A stretch of DNA of 8,639 bases from contig JACQDI010000378.1 in the NCBI GenBank assembly GCA_016201195.1, forward strand, positions 1 to 8,639, written 5' to 3'. A program made the translations under genes and the position numbers. The DNA is from Acidobacteriota bacterium (GTDB lineage: Bacteria; Acidobacteriota; Terriglobia; Bryobacterales; JACQDG01). Positions 1 to 7,950 of the stretch are shown here, piece after piece. The stretch's first letter is position 1. Every line of letters starts with the position of its first letter. The notes below the pieces were generated by a model. The model was given only the letters and a program-made list of their open reading frames with translations, ran no database searches and was not told the DNA's origin.

Positions 1-19
1 AAAACACACGTGGAGAAAA

Positions 20-27
20 AAGGAGAA
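20..27 (+). promoter_or_regulatory. Strong Shine-Dalgarno of the first gene
   Basis: AAGGAGAA lies 6 bases (from the end of AGGAG) before the ATG at 32. It is the best ribosome binding site in the window and fixes the start of the small exported protein. The promoter itself would be outside the window on the left. Confidence 0.8.
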
Positions 28-31
28 GACA

Positions 32-469
32 ATGAGAAAGATTCTTGCAACCCTGGTCATTCCGGTTGCCACGCTGGCGTTTGTTCTGTCCGGCGTCCCG
101 GCCTACGCGGCGACGGAATGTTCTGACAGCCCTAGCACGAAGCTACTGAGCGATGGCAGCACGCTCACGTTCACGTCCTGTTATTGTGCGGTCAACCCGG
201 CCGGAGAGACCGGGCTGGTGTATTCGCTCTCCGGGACTACGGGGCTCGCCGCCACCGTGCCAGTTACCGGCGCCAGCTTGAGATCCAGCGCCCAGGCAAC
301 CCCGGCTCCGAAAGGAAGTCCGACCGTCAGTTGCACCAATTGCCCGAACCGGGATCCAAGCGTAGATGTGGGAGCCTTTGGTACTAACAAAACGATCCAC
401 ATCGACCTGGCGTTATCGGGCGGTGCGGTTAAAATCGGGGTTCAGGCTACTAAGAACCCCTGCGACTGA
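32..469 (+). CDS. Small exported protein with six cysteines, unknown family
   Basis: A 145-residue protein of unrecognised family. The N-terminus is a clear Sec signal peptide: basic MRK, a hydrophobic stretch to about residue 20, then a P-A-Y-A site that predicts cleavage after Ala26. The mature chain of about 119 residues is Thr/Ser/Gly/Ala-rich with many short predicted beta strands. It has six cysteines (30, 50, 52, 101, 104, 144), including a C-Y-C pair and a C-T-N-C pair. An even number of cysteines in an exported protein fits three disulfides, although the CxC and CxxC spacings could also bind a metal. There is no membrane anchor after the signal, no lipobox and no CXXCH haem site. The strong ribosome binding site and signal peptide make this a real gene. 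It ends 261 bases before the next start, so it need not belong to that operon. Function unknown. Confidence 0.8.
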   Translation: MRKILATLVIPVATLAFVLSGVPAYAATECSDSPSTKLLSDGSTLTFTSCYCAVNPAGETGLVYSLSGTTGLAATVPVTGASLRSSAQATPAPKGSPTVSCTNCPNRDPSVDVGAFGTNKTIHIDLALSGGAVKIGVQATKNPCD

Positions 470-730
470 GTCAACTAGAAGAAAAGGGCCAAAGCCGGAA
501 GCGCCCGGCGACAATGCGGGGGGCAGCCGCCGACCAAGTGGTGTAGTTTGCGGAGGAGTTCCCAACAGGCGGAGGCTGCCGCACCCGCACATGCAATGGA
601 CACCGCGGGCCGCTAGCTGCGCACATTCGTTTCCGATCCCTGGTGTACGCTAAGCAGGGTGAGGTTGGGAAGCCTGTCCGCAGCTTGTTGTTCGGGCTCA
701 GCGCCCGATGTCAGGGACACCGGGGGTGTG

Positions 731-2209
731 GTGTTTCTTCGATACGTATCGATCCTTCTGATTGGAGCGAGCTGCTCGACGGCCTCCGTGTGGATCGAAG
801 GGACAGTCTACCTTCGAGAGGGTGCAACGAGGAGGCCCTTATCCAGGGTCGACGTTACGGCGCGTTCGGCCGACCGAGGCGAGCTACTGGCCTCCGCACG
901 GACCGCCCCCGACGGTCGCTATCGGTTGCTAAATGTACCTCCCCAGCGAATCCTCTTGACCGCTTCTCGCCCCGGCTACTACACCCGCCGGGCCGCCGGC
1001 CGCAGCGGCTCCGAAATTCTTCTCGATTGCTCCGCCGGTTGTGGTGACTCAAGGAAAGACTTCGAGCTCGTTCGGGGGGCAGTCATCACCGGGCTGGTCA
1101 TCGACAAGCTTGGGGAGCCGGTGGAAGGGGCACGCATCTCTGCAAGCCGGACCACTCGTTCAAAGGGTGGGGGGGACGAAACCGTTTCGGCCCGCGCCGT
1201 CACCGATGACCGCGGTCTGTTTCGTCTTGCGGGCTTGGAAGCGGGTGCCTATACCGTGACCGCCCGGGGGATGGGTCCGGGTTCATCCAACGCGGCGCGC
1301 GCGCTGGAACTGGAAGTACAGGAAGGTCAAGAGATCGATGGCGTAACGATTATCCTTCAAAGCGACACCGTCTTTCGCGTGTCGGGAACTGTGGTGGGGA
1401 TCGAGCCGGTACCCTCTGGTCCGATCGGGATTCATCTGGAGAGGCGAGGCCGAAGGTTGTCTGTCGAGGCAGAAAAAGACGGCCGTTTCGATTTCCGGGG
1501 GGTGCTGCCGGATAAGTATCGGGCCTCCGCTGTCTTACCCGGGCAGGATGGTGGAAAGGCCGGAATGATCTTCCTGGGCGTTATCGACGTACAAAGCGAC
1601 ATGACAGGCTTGATTCTGCGGCCGTCACTCACAAGCCTCGTTCAGGGAACAGTTAAGTTGGCAACCGGCCCCCTGCCTTCCCAGTTCCCCCTCGCTTTCT
1701 CTTCGAAGGTGGGGCTGGATGTCCGCGAAGTCCTGGTGAAGGCTCCCGACTTCAGCTTCCGGATTCCCGACTTACTGCCCGGATCGTACGATATCCAGGC
1801 ACCCACCTCCAGTGTCTATGTCAAGGGAGTGCTTCGAGGGGACGGCATTGTCCCTCCCACCGACATCACGGTTTCAGCCGGCGGAATCAACAGGCTGGAG
1901 ATTGTCGTCGCTGCCGACCACGCCCGGGTCTACGGTACGATCAGACAGCGGGGCAGTGGTTTGCCGCTGCCCCATGCGCGCGTGGCTCTGGAGGGCTCGA
2001 ACGGGATCCTCTCTAAGCAAGCCGACCAAGCCGGCCGCTTCCTGTTCGCGAGTGTCGTTCCTGGGGAATATCGTGTCTGCGCCTGGGCTGACATCCGCCC
2101 CGAGTTGACCGAAGATCAAGCTAGCTGGGAAAGAGCCGGCTGCGCGACCAAGGTCTTCCCCGTAGAACCGGACAGCGACGTTGAGATGGATTTGGCAGCC
2201 GCGCCATGA
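731..2209 (+). CDS. Exported multi-domain carboxypeptidase-regulatory-like (beta-sandwich) protein
   Basis: A 492-residue protein from GTG 731. I prefer this start over GTG 659, which would add 24 residues, because it puts a signal peptide (FLRYV, then a hydrophobic run to about residue 18) at the N-terminus; GTG 728 is equally possible. AGGGA at 713-717 is the best upstream Shine-Dalgarno-like run. The mature chain holds about five carboxypeptidase regulatory-like / CNA-B-like sandwich repeats, at roughly residues 20-82, 115-180, 215-270, 303-357 and 397-455. Each has the typical pattern G-T/L-V ... P-x-A/V-x-V ... T-D-x-x-G-x-F/Y-R/F ... L-x-x-G-x-Y. No peptidase, TonB plug or beta-barrel follows, so this is not a SusC-like transporter. 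The C-terminal tail resembles that of Acidobacteriota proteins annotated only as carboxypeptidase regulatory-like. The last four bases overlap the next gene. Likely periplasmic or surface binding/scaffold role; ligand unknown. Confidence 0.82.
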   Translation: MFLRYVSILLIGASCSTASVWIEGTVYLREGATRRPLSRVDVTARSADRGELLASARTAPDGRYRLLNVPPQRILLTASRPGYYTRRAAGRSGSEILLDCSAGCGDSRKDFELVRGAVITGLVIDKLGEPVEGARISASRTTRSKGGGDETVSARAVTDDRGLFRLAGLEAGAYTVTARGMGPGSSNAARALELEVQEGQEIDGVTIILQSDTVFRVSGTVVGIEPVPSGPIGIHLERRGRRLSVEAEKDGRFDFRGVLPDKYRASAVLPGQDGGKAGMIFLGVIDVQSDMTGLILRPSLTSLVQGTVKLATGPLPSQFPLAFSSKVGLDVREVLVKAPDFSFRIPDLLPGSYDIQAPTSSVYVKGVLRGDGIVPPTDITVSAGGINRLEIVVAADHARVYGTIRQRGSGLPLPHARVALEGSNGILSKQADQAGRFLFASVVPGEYRVCAWADIRPELTEDQASWERAGCATKVFPVEPDSDVEMDLAAAP

Positions 2210-3801
2210 AGCGATTGCTCACCATAGCGTTAGCCGTTGCCGGCACATGTCCCGCCCAGGGGCCGGCAGGGGAGCCGAGGGGCGAAATCGGCGGCACAGT
2301 CAAGTCGGCGAAGAGCGGCGAGCTGCTGAAAAGTGTGCAGGTTTTCCTCCGTCTTTCCTCTAACTCCGCGGGGCCGCGAAGCACGACCACCGGCCCGGCG
2401 GGGGACTTTCTGTTTGCGAACTTGTACGGAGCCGACTACAGCCTGTATTTCCGAAAGGCTGGATATCGCGCCCTCGAAGGGGAGGAGACCCGGGTCACCT
2501 TGAAGACAGACCAGCAGGTGAGCGGGCTCGATATCAAGCTTTGGCCCGCTGGCGCTATCTCAGGACGCGTTCTGGACTCTGATGGTGAGCCCGTGCCCGA
2601 GGCGGAGGCTAGAGCCTATGCTGTGGTGCACCGTCGGGGCGGAGCGTCGCTGATGTTTGCGGGCCGCGCTCGAAGCAACGACGTTGGCGAGTACCGCATT
2701 TACGACCTGCCCGCAGGGAAGTACCTCGTTCTGGTGTGGCCGCCCGGCGAGGGCGTACCTGCCGGTGAGCACTACGCCAGCATGGCCGCGGTGTATTACC
2801 CCAACGGTTCGAGCCCGTCGGAAGCGATGCCAGTCACAATCAACTGGGGCCAGGAACTTACCCGCCTGAATCTGGAGCTGTCGGACCACCGGACCTATCA
2901 CATCGCCGGCGCGGTGTTCGACGCGGCGACGGGAGGCCCGTGTTCTGACTGCGTTATCCAGGCCGCCCGCGTCGATAGGCGCTTTTTCGTGACTCTGCCC
3001 AACACACCTCGTGTTTCATCGAAAGGGTTCTTCGTGATTCGCGGTCTCAGCCCGGGTGTTTATAAGATCATCGCACGGCGACCAGGCGATGGGGAGTTCA
3101 TCTCCCGGCGGCTGGTCGAGATTACTAACCGCAACCTTAACGATATAGTCCTGGTGGCCGGGCCGGGCCAGACTGTCTCGGGTCAGATCGTGTTCGGAGA
3201 CCTGCCGCAAGGTATCGAGATCCCCAGGATGACCGTGTCTGTTTCCGCCTTGGCTGCGCCGCAGTCCTGGCCCGAACGAGATGGTGATGTGAAAGACGAC
3301 CTGACCTTCCGGATCGAACAGGTTCCCGCAGAGACCTATCGGTTCGAAGTGAGCCCTCTTCCGCGCGGGGGCTATGTGAAGGCATGGCGCGTCTCTGGCC
3401 AGGAGTTGCCTGGCCCGGAACTGATGATCCGCGAAGACGGTCCGCTATCGCGGGTGGAGGCGGTGATTGCTTTTGATGGGGCCACGGTGACTGGGTGGGT
3501 CAAACCTTCGCGCCCGGCGAGCGGGGACCACCCGATCGAGGCCCGCGTGGCCCTGATCCCCCGGGAAAATCAGAGCCCGTACCTGGTGGATCGCTACGCT
3601 TCTACTGATCCTGGCGGAAGCTTCAGCTTTCAAGCGGTACCCGCGGGCGCCTATACGCTCTTCGCGCTTCCTCGACAAAGCACAGCCGAGCTGCTGGACC
3701 CCGACGTGCGAAGGGCGCTTCAGGCTTACGGGGGAAACGTGAAGTTGGAACCGCGAGACAAAGTCTCGGTCGAACTTGCTCTGGCGCCGGACCCGGAATG
3801 A
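2206..3801 (+). CDS. Second exported multi-domain carboxypeptidase-regulatory-like protein
   Basis: A 531-residue protein starting at the ATG of an ATGA overlap with the stop of the preceding gene. There is little Shine-Dalgarno sequence, so translation is probably coupled. Residues 1-18 form a signal peptide (MKRLL, hydrophobic core, predicted cleavage near P-A-Q). Sandwich repeats are seen at about 27-88, 115-180, 231-292, 322-385 and 425-490. The segment near 190-225 (AVYYPNG ... EAMPVTINWGQE) and the later LPRGGYVKAWR segment are features I associate with a large Acidobacteriota family of this architecture, so the two genes are related paralogues. A CSDC pair at 246-249 sits in one repeat. 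No catalytic domain, membrane helix or barrel is seen. The product is probably exported with its neighbour and may form one structure with it. I see no terminator after the stop. Specific function unknown. Confidence 0.85.
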   Translation: MKRLLTIALAVAGTCPAQGPAGEPRGEIGGTVKSAKSGELLKSVQVFLRLSSNSAGPRSTTTGPAGDFLFANLYGADYSLYFRKAGYRALEGEETRVTLKTDQQVSGLDIKLWPAGAISGRVLDSDGEPVPEAEARAYAVVHRRGGASLMFAGRARSNDVGEYRIYDLPAGKYLVLVWPPGEGVPAGEHYASMAAVYYPNGSSPSEAMPVTINWGQELTRLNLELSDHRTYHIAGAVFDAATGGPCSDCVIQAARVDRRFFVTLPNTPRVSSKGFFVIRGLSPGVYKIIARRPGDGEFISRRLVEITNRNLNDIVLVAGPGQTVSGQIVFGDLPQGIEIPRMTVSVSALAAPQSWPERDGDVKDDLTFRIEQVPAETYRFEVSPLPRGGYVKAWRVSGQELPGPELMIREDGPLSRVEAVIAFDGATVTGWVKPSRPASGDHPIEARVALIPRENQSPYLVDRYASTDPGGSFSFQAVPAGAYTLFALPRQSTAELLDPDVRRALQAYGGNVKLEPRDKVSVELALAPDPE

Positions 3802-4278
3802 TCCGTGCAACCATAGCTGCCCTATTAGTGAAACCGAACGGACGCCGCGAACCAGGGCTGGCAACGAAACCAAGCTGACTTGCACAGTGCAGGTGCGCCG
3901 GATTGGACCGCCCAGCGTTTCCCCGTTATCGGTCACCACCTTGTCGTCAGACCTCCGGAAGTGGCGACTGTAAAACGGGCGGCTACACTTGCGTAGAGCC
4001 ATGATCGGCCTTCCTCCGGAGGCTTTCAAGCGGGGCCAGGAAGGCAATGCCGTCCCTCAGATCGCTGAACGGAACAATCTCCTCTTCGTCGTGTAGCGCT
4101 CGGGGAGCCACCACCCCCAAGCCGGACTCGAAATCTCTCCCTCTCCTGGTTCACAGGCAACCCAGAAAGACAACTTTCCGAATTGCTTCGTCTCGGGATG
4201 TGTTGCTAAATCAGACGGTCTGCGGATTCGGGGCCTCTCGAACGACAATGCCGCCGGGCCAGTCCGGGGGGGCTCCAC
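3802..4278. other. Gene-poor stretch downstream of the sandwich-protein pair
   Basis: There is no convincing gene in these 477 bases. Open frames on both strands lack ribosome binding sites, signal sequences or family resemblance. The long minus-strand frame reaching back into the preceding gene (4047 to 3445) is antisense to a well-supported coding region. One minus-strand frame between 4150 and 3983 is open for 55 codons with coding-like composition but has no good start; it could be a decayed fragment. I see no tRNA, array or transposase remnant. Confidence 0.6.
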
Positions 4279-4548
4279 TCAATCCGATGAGAGGGCCCGC
4301 TGGACTGCCTCTGGCTCCCGGTCGATGATTGCGAGCAGGACTCGGGCAGGTCCTTCCGGCAGTCGGCGCCCCTGCTCCCAATTGCGGAGAGTCGCCGGGC
4401 TAATTCCGAACCTGGCGGCGAAAGCACCCTGGGACATGCCTAGCTTCCTGCGCACATGCTTTACGTCAACCGGAGGCGGCACGTGGACAACGTGGGTCCG
4501 AACGTTGCGCCTGGCCAAAACTTCCCCGCCCGAAATGGAGTTCCCCAC
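4279..4548 (-). CDS. XRE-type helix-turn-helix regulator, antitoxin-like, apparently without toxin
   Basis: An 89-residue protein from GTG 4548. An in-frame stop lies one codon upstream, so the start cannot be further out. Residues about 31-85 form an XRE/HTH_3 domain: an R-x-K-L-G-M-S-Q helix 1, then A-x-R-F-G-I-S turn and recognition helix A-T-L-R-N-W-E-Q-G-R-R. It ends with the P-E-G-P-A-R-V-L-L segment and R-E-P-E-A-V tail typical of antitoxins paired with RelE/HigB-like toxins (the YiaG/HigA-type group). Residues 17-25 (VRTHVVHVP) match the linker of that group, but the N-terminal arm before it is shorter than the roughly 25-30 residues I expect. No RelE/ParE-like toxin frame is visible upstream (4549-4891) or downstream. 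It is therefore an orphan antitoxin, a stand-alone regulator, or the survivor of a decayed toxin-antitoxin pair. Two palindromes lie just upstream of the start and may be its operator. Confidence 0.8.
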   Translation of the reverse strand: MGNSISGGEVLARRNVRTHVVHVPPPVDVKHVRRKLGMSQGAFAARFGISPATLRNWEQGRRLPEGPARVLLAIIDREPEAVQRALSSD

Positions 4549-4550
4549 TG

Positions 4551-4560
4551 GTTAATTAAC
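4551..4560. promoter_or_regulatory. Perfect palindrome GTTAATTAAC abutting the XRE start
   Basis: A 10-bp perfect AT-rich palindrome ends two bases before the GTG start of the XRE gene on the minus strand. It is an isolated AT-rich patch in GC-rich DNA. Antitoxins of this class usually bind palindromes at their own promoters, so this is a candidate operator, or part of a promoter of the -10 type. Function is inference. Confidence 0.35.
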
Positions 4561-4565
4561 GCAGG

Positions 4566-4584
4566 TCGGCATTTCGGGTGCCGA
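4566..4584. repeat. Inverted repeat TCGGCA-N7-TGCCGA upstream of the XRE gene
   Basis: Two perfect 6-base arms are separated by 7 bases, lying 18-36 bases before the XRE start codon. The size and place suit a dimeric repressor site, though it could equally form an RNA hairpin in the leader. There is no T-run, so it is not a terminator. Confidence 0.35.
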
Positions 4585-4891
4585 TTCGTCTGCGGAGAGA
4601 GTGAAACTTGAAGGCATGGAAGCTACTGCCAGCGGCCGTTCCCAAGCTTGAACTTCTGAAGCGAATGCCGTCAGCCGTGTTCCGAAACTATGCTGGACGC
4701 CAATCACCCGGGCGTGCCGAAACAAACCCTTCACAAGATCAGCTTCGCTGTGCGAAAACGATCTGTTTTTCTGACGACCACACCTCCCCCGCTTGCGTGT
4801 GAGGAATAGTTGTGTACTGAGCAACCGCAGAAACGGCCCTGCTCTCCTTAACTGCAGAGAGAGCCAATGGAGGCGGCCTGTTCATGGGGAC

Positions 4892-6202
4892 CTACCGTGG
4901 CGCTGCCAAAGGCCTGCCGCTTGGGGGTGGGGTGAGAACCCCTTCCAAACGTGGAAACCCAATCGAGACTGTGGTTCCCTTGCCTGGCTGGCTCTCTATG
5001 GAAATGGAAGCACGGTGATCCCGCAGAATCTGGTAGGTGATGTATAAGCCCAGGCCGGTCCCCTGGCCGGGAGGTTTGGTTGTGAAGAAGGGTTCAAAGA
5101 TCTTGTCCATGTTTTCCTGCGGGATTCCCTCGCCTTCGTCGGAAACAGAAACCTGGACCTCTTTTCCCTGCCCGTCACTGATCGTGCTGGCAATGTGGAT
5201 CTGTCCCCCGGGCGAGGAAGCGTCAATGGCGTTGGTCATCAAATTGACAAACGCCTCTTCCAGGCGGTTCGCGTTACCGTAAACTCTGGGTAAATGCTGA
5301 AGCAAGTCCAAACTCAGAGTCAGATGGCGGGGAGCCAGCCGGTGCTCAATCAGCGGAACGCTTTGCTGAATCACTTCATTGATGTTCACCGCTGCGGATG
5401 CCGACGAGTCCGACCGGGAGTACGCCAGCATTTTCTGCACGATGTCAGCCACACGCCGCGCGTGCTTTTGCAGGCTTTCGAGATCTTTCTTCAAGGCGCT
5501 CGAATAGAGGTTTTCTTCGGCTTCCAGGAGCATGCGCTCAACCCTGGTAAGGATGACCGCCGCTGGGTTGTTGATCTCATGAGCGATGCCAGCCGTGAGC
5601 CGCCCGACGAGAGCCATCTTTTGGGCCTGCTCCAGGATACGGGTGGCATTCTGAAGTTGCGCGATTAGTTCTTCGGCCCTCCGTCTGGCGTGTTTTTCCT
5701 CATTGGCCAGCAGGGCGATCGACCACGCGATCAGATACAAAAACCCGACGCGCACGGTCGAATCAAGCCAGGGCTCCGCCTGAAACACGCGGGGTGAGCT
5801 CAAAACCAATGCCAGACCGGCCAAAGTGGCGATCATGATCCCGATTCGCCGGCCGAAATAAAAGCTGTGCAGGCCTACCAGCAGGTAGAAGCCCAGAGCG
5901 AACACGCTCTTCAGGCCGCCGGTCCATCGGACCAACTGGAACAAGAAGAACAAGTCCAACAGTTGGGCCGATAGATAAATACGGCTGACAGGCCAGCGCG
6001 TGCGCAGGATGAGGGCGTAAATCAGGAGGGTATAAATCAAGAAAGCGGAAAACAGGACGCCAAACTGGCGCCGGTCTCCCAGATGAGGTGTTAGCAGCAA
6101 CCAGGCGGCGCCCAGGGCAATGACGGCCGCGCGCAGGCCCACAAAAAACTGGTCCGTGGCAGAGAGGCGCGAAAAGCCACGGCCGGCTCCGACGGCGGGC
6201 AT
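4892..6202 (-). CDS. Six-TM sensor histidine kinase (RegB/PilS-like membrane domain, NtrB-like kinase core)
   Basis: A 436-residue protein from ATG 6202; TTG 6220 would add six residues. Six hydrophobic helices fill residues about 20-170 with very short loops and no periplasmic sensor domain, so the signal is probably sensed in the membrane. Between helices 3 and 4 is GGLKSVF (95-101), at the position where RegB/PrrB-type quinone sensors have GGxxNPF. A short coiled linker (about 170-195) leads to the kinase. The H-box is GIAHEINNP with phospho-acceptor His208. The ATPase domain has N-box NLMTNAIDA (320-328), G1 DEGEGI (355-360), F-box IFEPFFTTK (368-376) and G2 GQGTGLGL (379-386), all intact. 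There is no HAMP, PAS or receiver domain, and not one cysteine, so a thiol switch is excluded. It is divergent from the NtrC-type regulator across 50 bases, its obvious partner. The architecture with an NtrC-type partner recalls PilS/PilR, but no pilus genes are near. Confidence 0.92.
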   Translation of the reverse strand: MPAVGAGRGFSRLSATDQFFVGLRAAVIALGAAWLLLTPHLGDRRQFGVLFSAFLIYTLLIYALILRTRWPVSRIYLSAQLLDLFFLFQLVRWTGGLKSVFALGFYLLVGLHSFYFGRRIGIMIATLAGLALVLSSPRVFQAEPWLDSTVRVGFLYLIAWSIALLANEEKHARRRAEELIAQLQNATRILEQAQKMALVGRLTAGIAHEINNPAAVILTRVERMLLEAEENLYSSALKKDLESLQKHARRVADIVQKMLAYSRSDSSASAAVNINEVIQQSVPLIEHRLAPRHLTLSLDLLQHLPRVYGNANRLEEAFVNLMTNAIDASSPGGQIHIASTISDGQGKEVQVSVSDEGEGIPQENMDKIFEPFFTTKPPGQGTGLGLYITYQILRDHRASISIESQPGKGTTVSIGFPRLEGVLTPPPSGRPLAAPR

Positions 6203-6230
6203 GGCGCCAGGTGCAATCAAAGTGGCGCTA
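6202..6230. repeat. Twin octamers TGGCGCCA and TGGCGCTA in the divergent control region
   Basis: TGGCGCCA (6202-6209, a perfect palindrome) and TGGCGCTA (6223-6230) start 21 bases apart, two helical turns. They flank the start region of the kinase gene within the kinase/regulator intergenic DNA. They could be tandem sites for one protein controlling both genes. The first overlaps the ATG of the kinase, so it may be partly coding. The evidence is only position and similarity. Confidence 0.3.
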
Positions 6231-6235
6231 TTATA
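6230..6235 (-). promoter_or_regulatory. Consensus -10 box TATAAT for the kinase gene
   Basis: Reading the minus strand, a perfect TATAAT runs from 6235 to 6230. It puts the transcript start near 6222, about 20 bases before ATG 6202 and only a couple of bases before TTG 6220. I see no good -35 hexamer at normal spacing, so an activator may be needed, or the match may be chance in the one AT-rich patch. If real, it favours ATG 6202 as the kinase start. Confidence 0.35.
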
Positions 6236-6252
6236 TCATCGGTGTGAGCGAC

Positions 6253-7674
<1,422 letters not shown>

Positions 7675-7685
7675 AGTTCGAGACC

Positions 7686-7705
7686 TGTGACAAATCTGCA
7701 ACACA
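7686..7705. promoter_or_regulatory. Candidate enhancer site 1, TGTGA-N10-ACACA
   Basis: A 20-bp imperfect inverted repeat begins 12 bases after the regulator's stop codon. With site 2 it shares a 15-base direct match (from 7685) broken at only two positions. Its centre is about 245 bases upstream of the predicted sigma-54 transcript start. The dyad shape suits a Fis-type HTH dimer such as the protein encoded just upstream. Ownership by that regulator is inference. Confidence 0.5.
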
Positions 7706-7775
7706 CATTTTTCCGCTGATTTTCGCCGGTTTGGGGCGGTTCTGCATGCCAGCCCGGAAGACGGCCGGCAGACGC

Positions 7776-7795
7776 TGTGACAGATCCGCTTCACA
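7776..7795. promoter_or_regulatory. Candidate enhancer site 2, TGTGA-N10-TCACA
   Basis: A 20-bp inverted repeat with perfect 5-base arms, centred 90 bases after site 1 and about 155 bases upstream of the predicted sigma-54 start of the cytochrome gene. The arms equal those of the Crp consensus, but the 10-base spacer (Crp has 6) argues against Crp. Together with site 1 it forms the paired upstream sites typical of NtrC-type activators. Confidence 0.5.
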
Positions 7796-7914
7796 AGCCT
7801 TTCTTTCCGCGCTGTTGCGGCCGCGCATCGAAGAAGTCCTTTTCTGGCCTAAGCCCCTCGAAATGAGAAACTTGCCTCCATCGTCCGCCGCTCCACGGCA
7901 AGCCGGAGGGTGGC

Positions 7915-7930
7915 TGGAACTACACATGCC
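7915..7930 (+). promoter_or_regulatory. Candidate sigma-54 (-24/-12) promoter of the cytochrome gene
   Basis: TGGAAC-N5-ATGC compares with the consensus TGGCAC-N5-TTGC and differs at two positions. The essential GG (7916-7917) and GC (7928-7929) are exactly 10 bases apart. The predicted start is near 7941, ten bases before ATG 7951. It lies directly between a sigma-54 activator gene and the gene it would serve, with a pair of dyad sites upstream. The short leader (about 10 bases) is a weak point. Confidence 0.55.
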
Positions 7931-7950
7931 CAGGCCACGGCGGCAGCGGT

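Larger units (their letters stand above)
4549..4891. other. Intergenic stretch between the XRE gene and the kinase gene
   Basis: These 343 bases hold no supported gene. A 90-codon minus-strand frame (4824 to 4552) and a 64-codon plus-strand frame (4608-4802) both read as low-complexity, non-family sequence. In particular, neither resembles a RelE/HigB toxin. It contains the XRE-proximal palindrome (4551-4560), a 6-bp-arm inverted repeat (4566-4584) and a GCTCTC/GAGAGC hairpin (4841-4864) about 30 bases after the kinase stop. Confidence 0.6.

Noticed and set aside
494..509. GCCGG-N6-CCGGC hairpin after the first gene
   Set aside because: Five-pair stem without a T-run in GC-rich DNA, where such repeats arise easily by chance.
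659..730. Upstream GTG 659 as the start of the first sandwich-domain protein
   Set aside because: It would bury the signal peptide behind 24 unrelated residues and has no ribosome site; GTG 731 (or 728) is the better start.
4013..4022. Perfect palindrome CCTCCGGAGG
   Set aside because: GC-rich 10-mer with no gene start near and no second copy; likely chance.
3445..4047. 200-codon minus-strand open frame
   Set aside because: Mostly antisense to the well-supported second sandwich-domain gene; basic, low-complexity translation with no family resemblance.
4841..4864. GCTCTC/GAGAGC hairpin about 30 bases after the kinase stop, possible terminator
   Set aside because: The 12-base loop is long, the stem is only six pairs and no run of T follows on the minus strand; at best a weak terminator.
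7776..7795. Crp/Fnr-family binding site
   Set aside because: The TGTGA and TCACA arms match Crp, but the spacer is 10 bases instead of 6, and a second copy with the same 10-base spacing points to a different protein.
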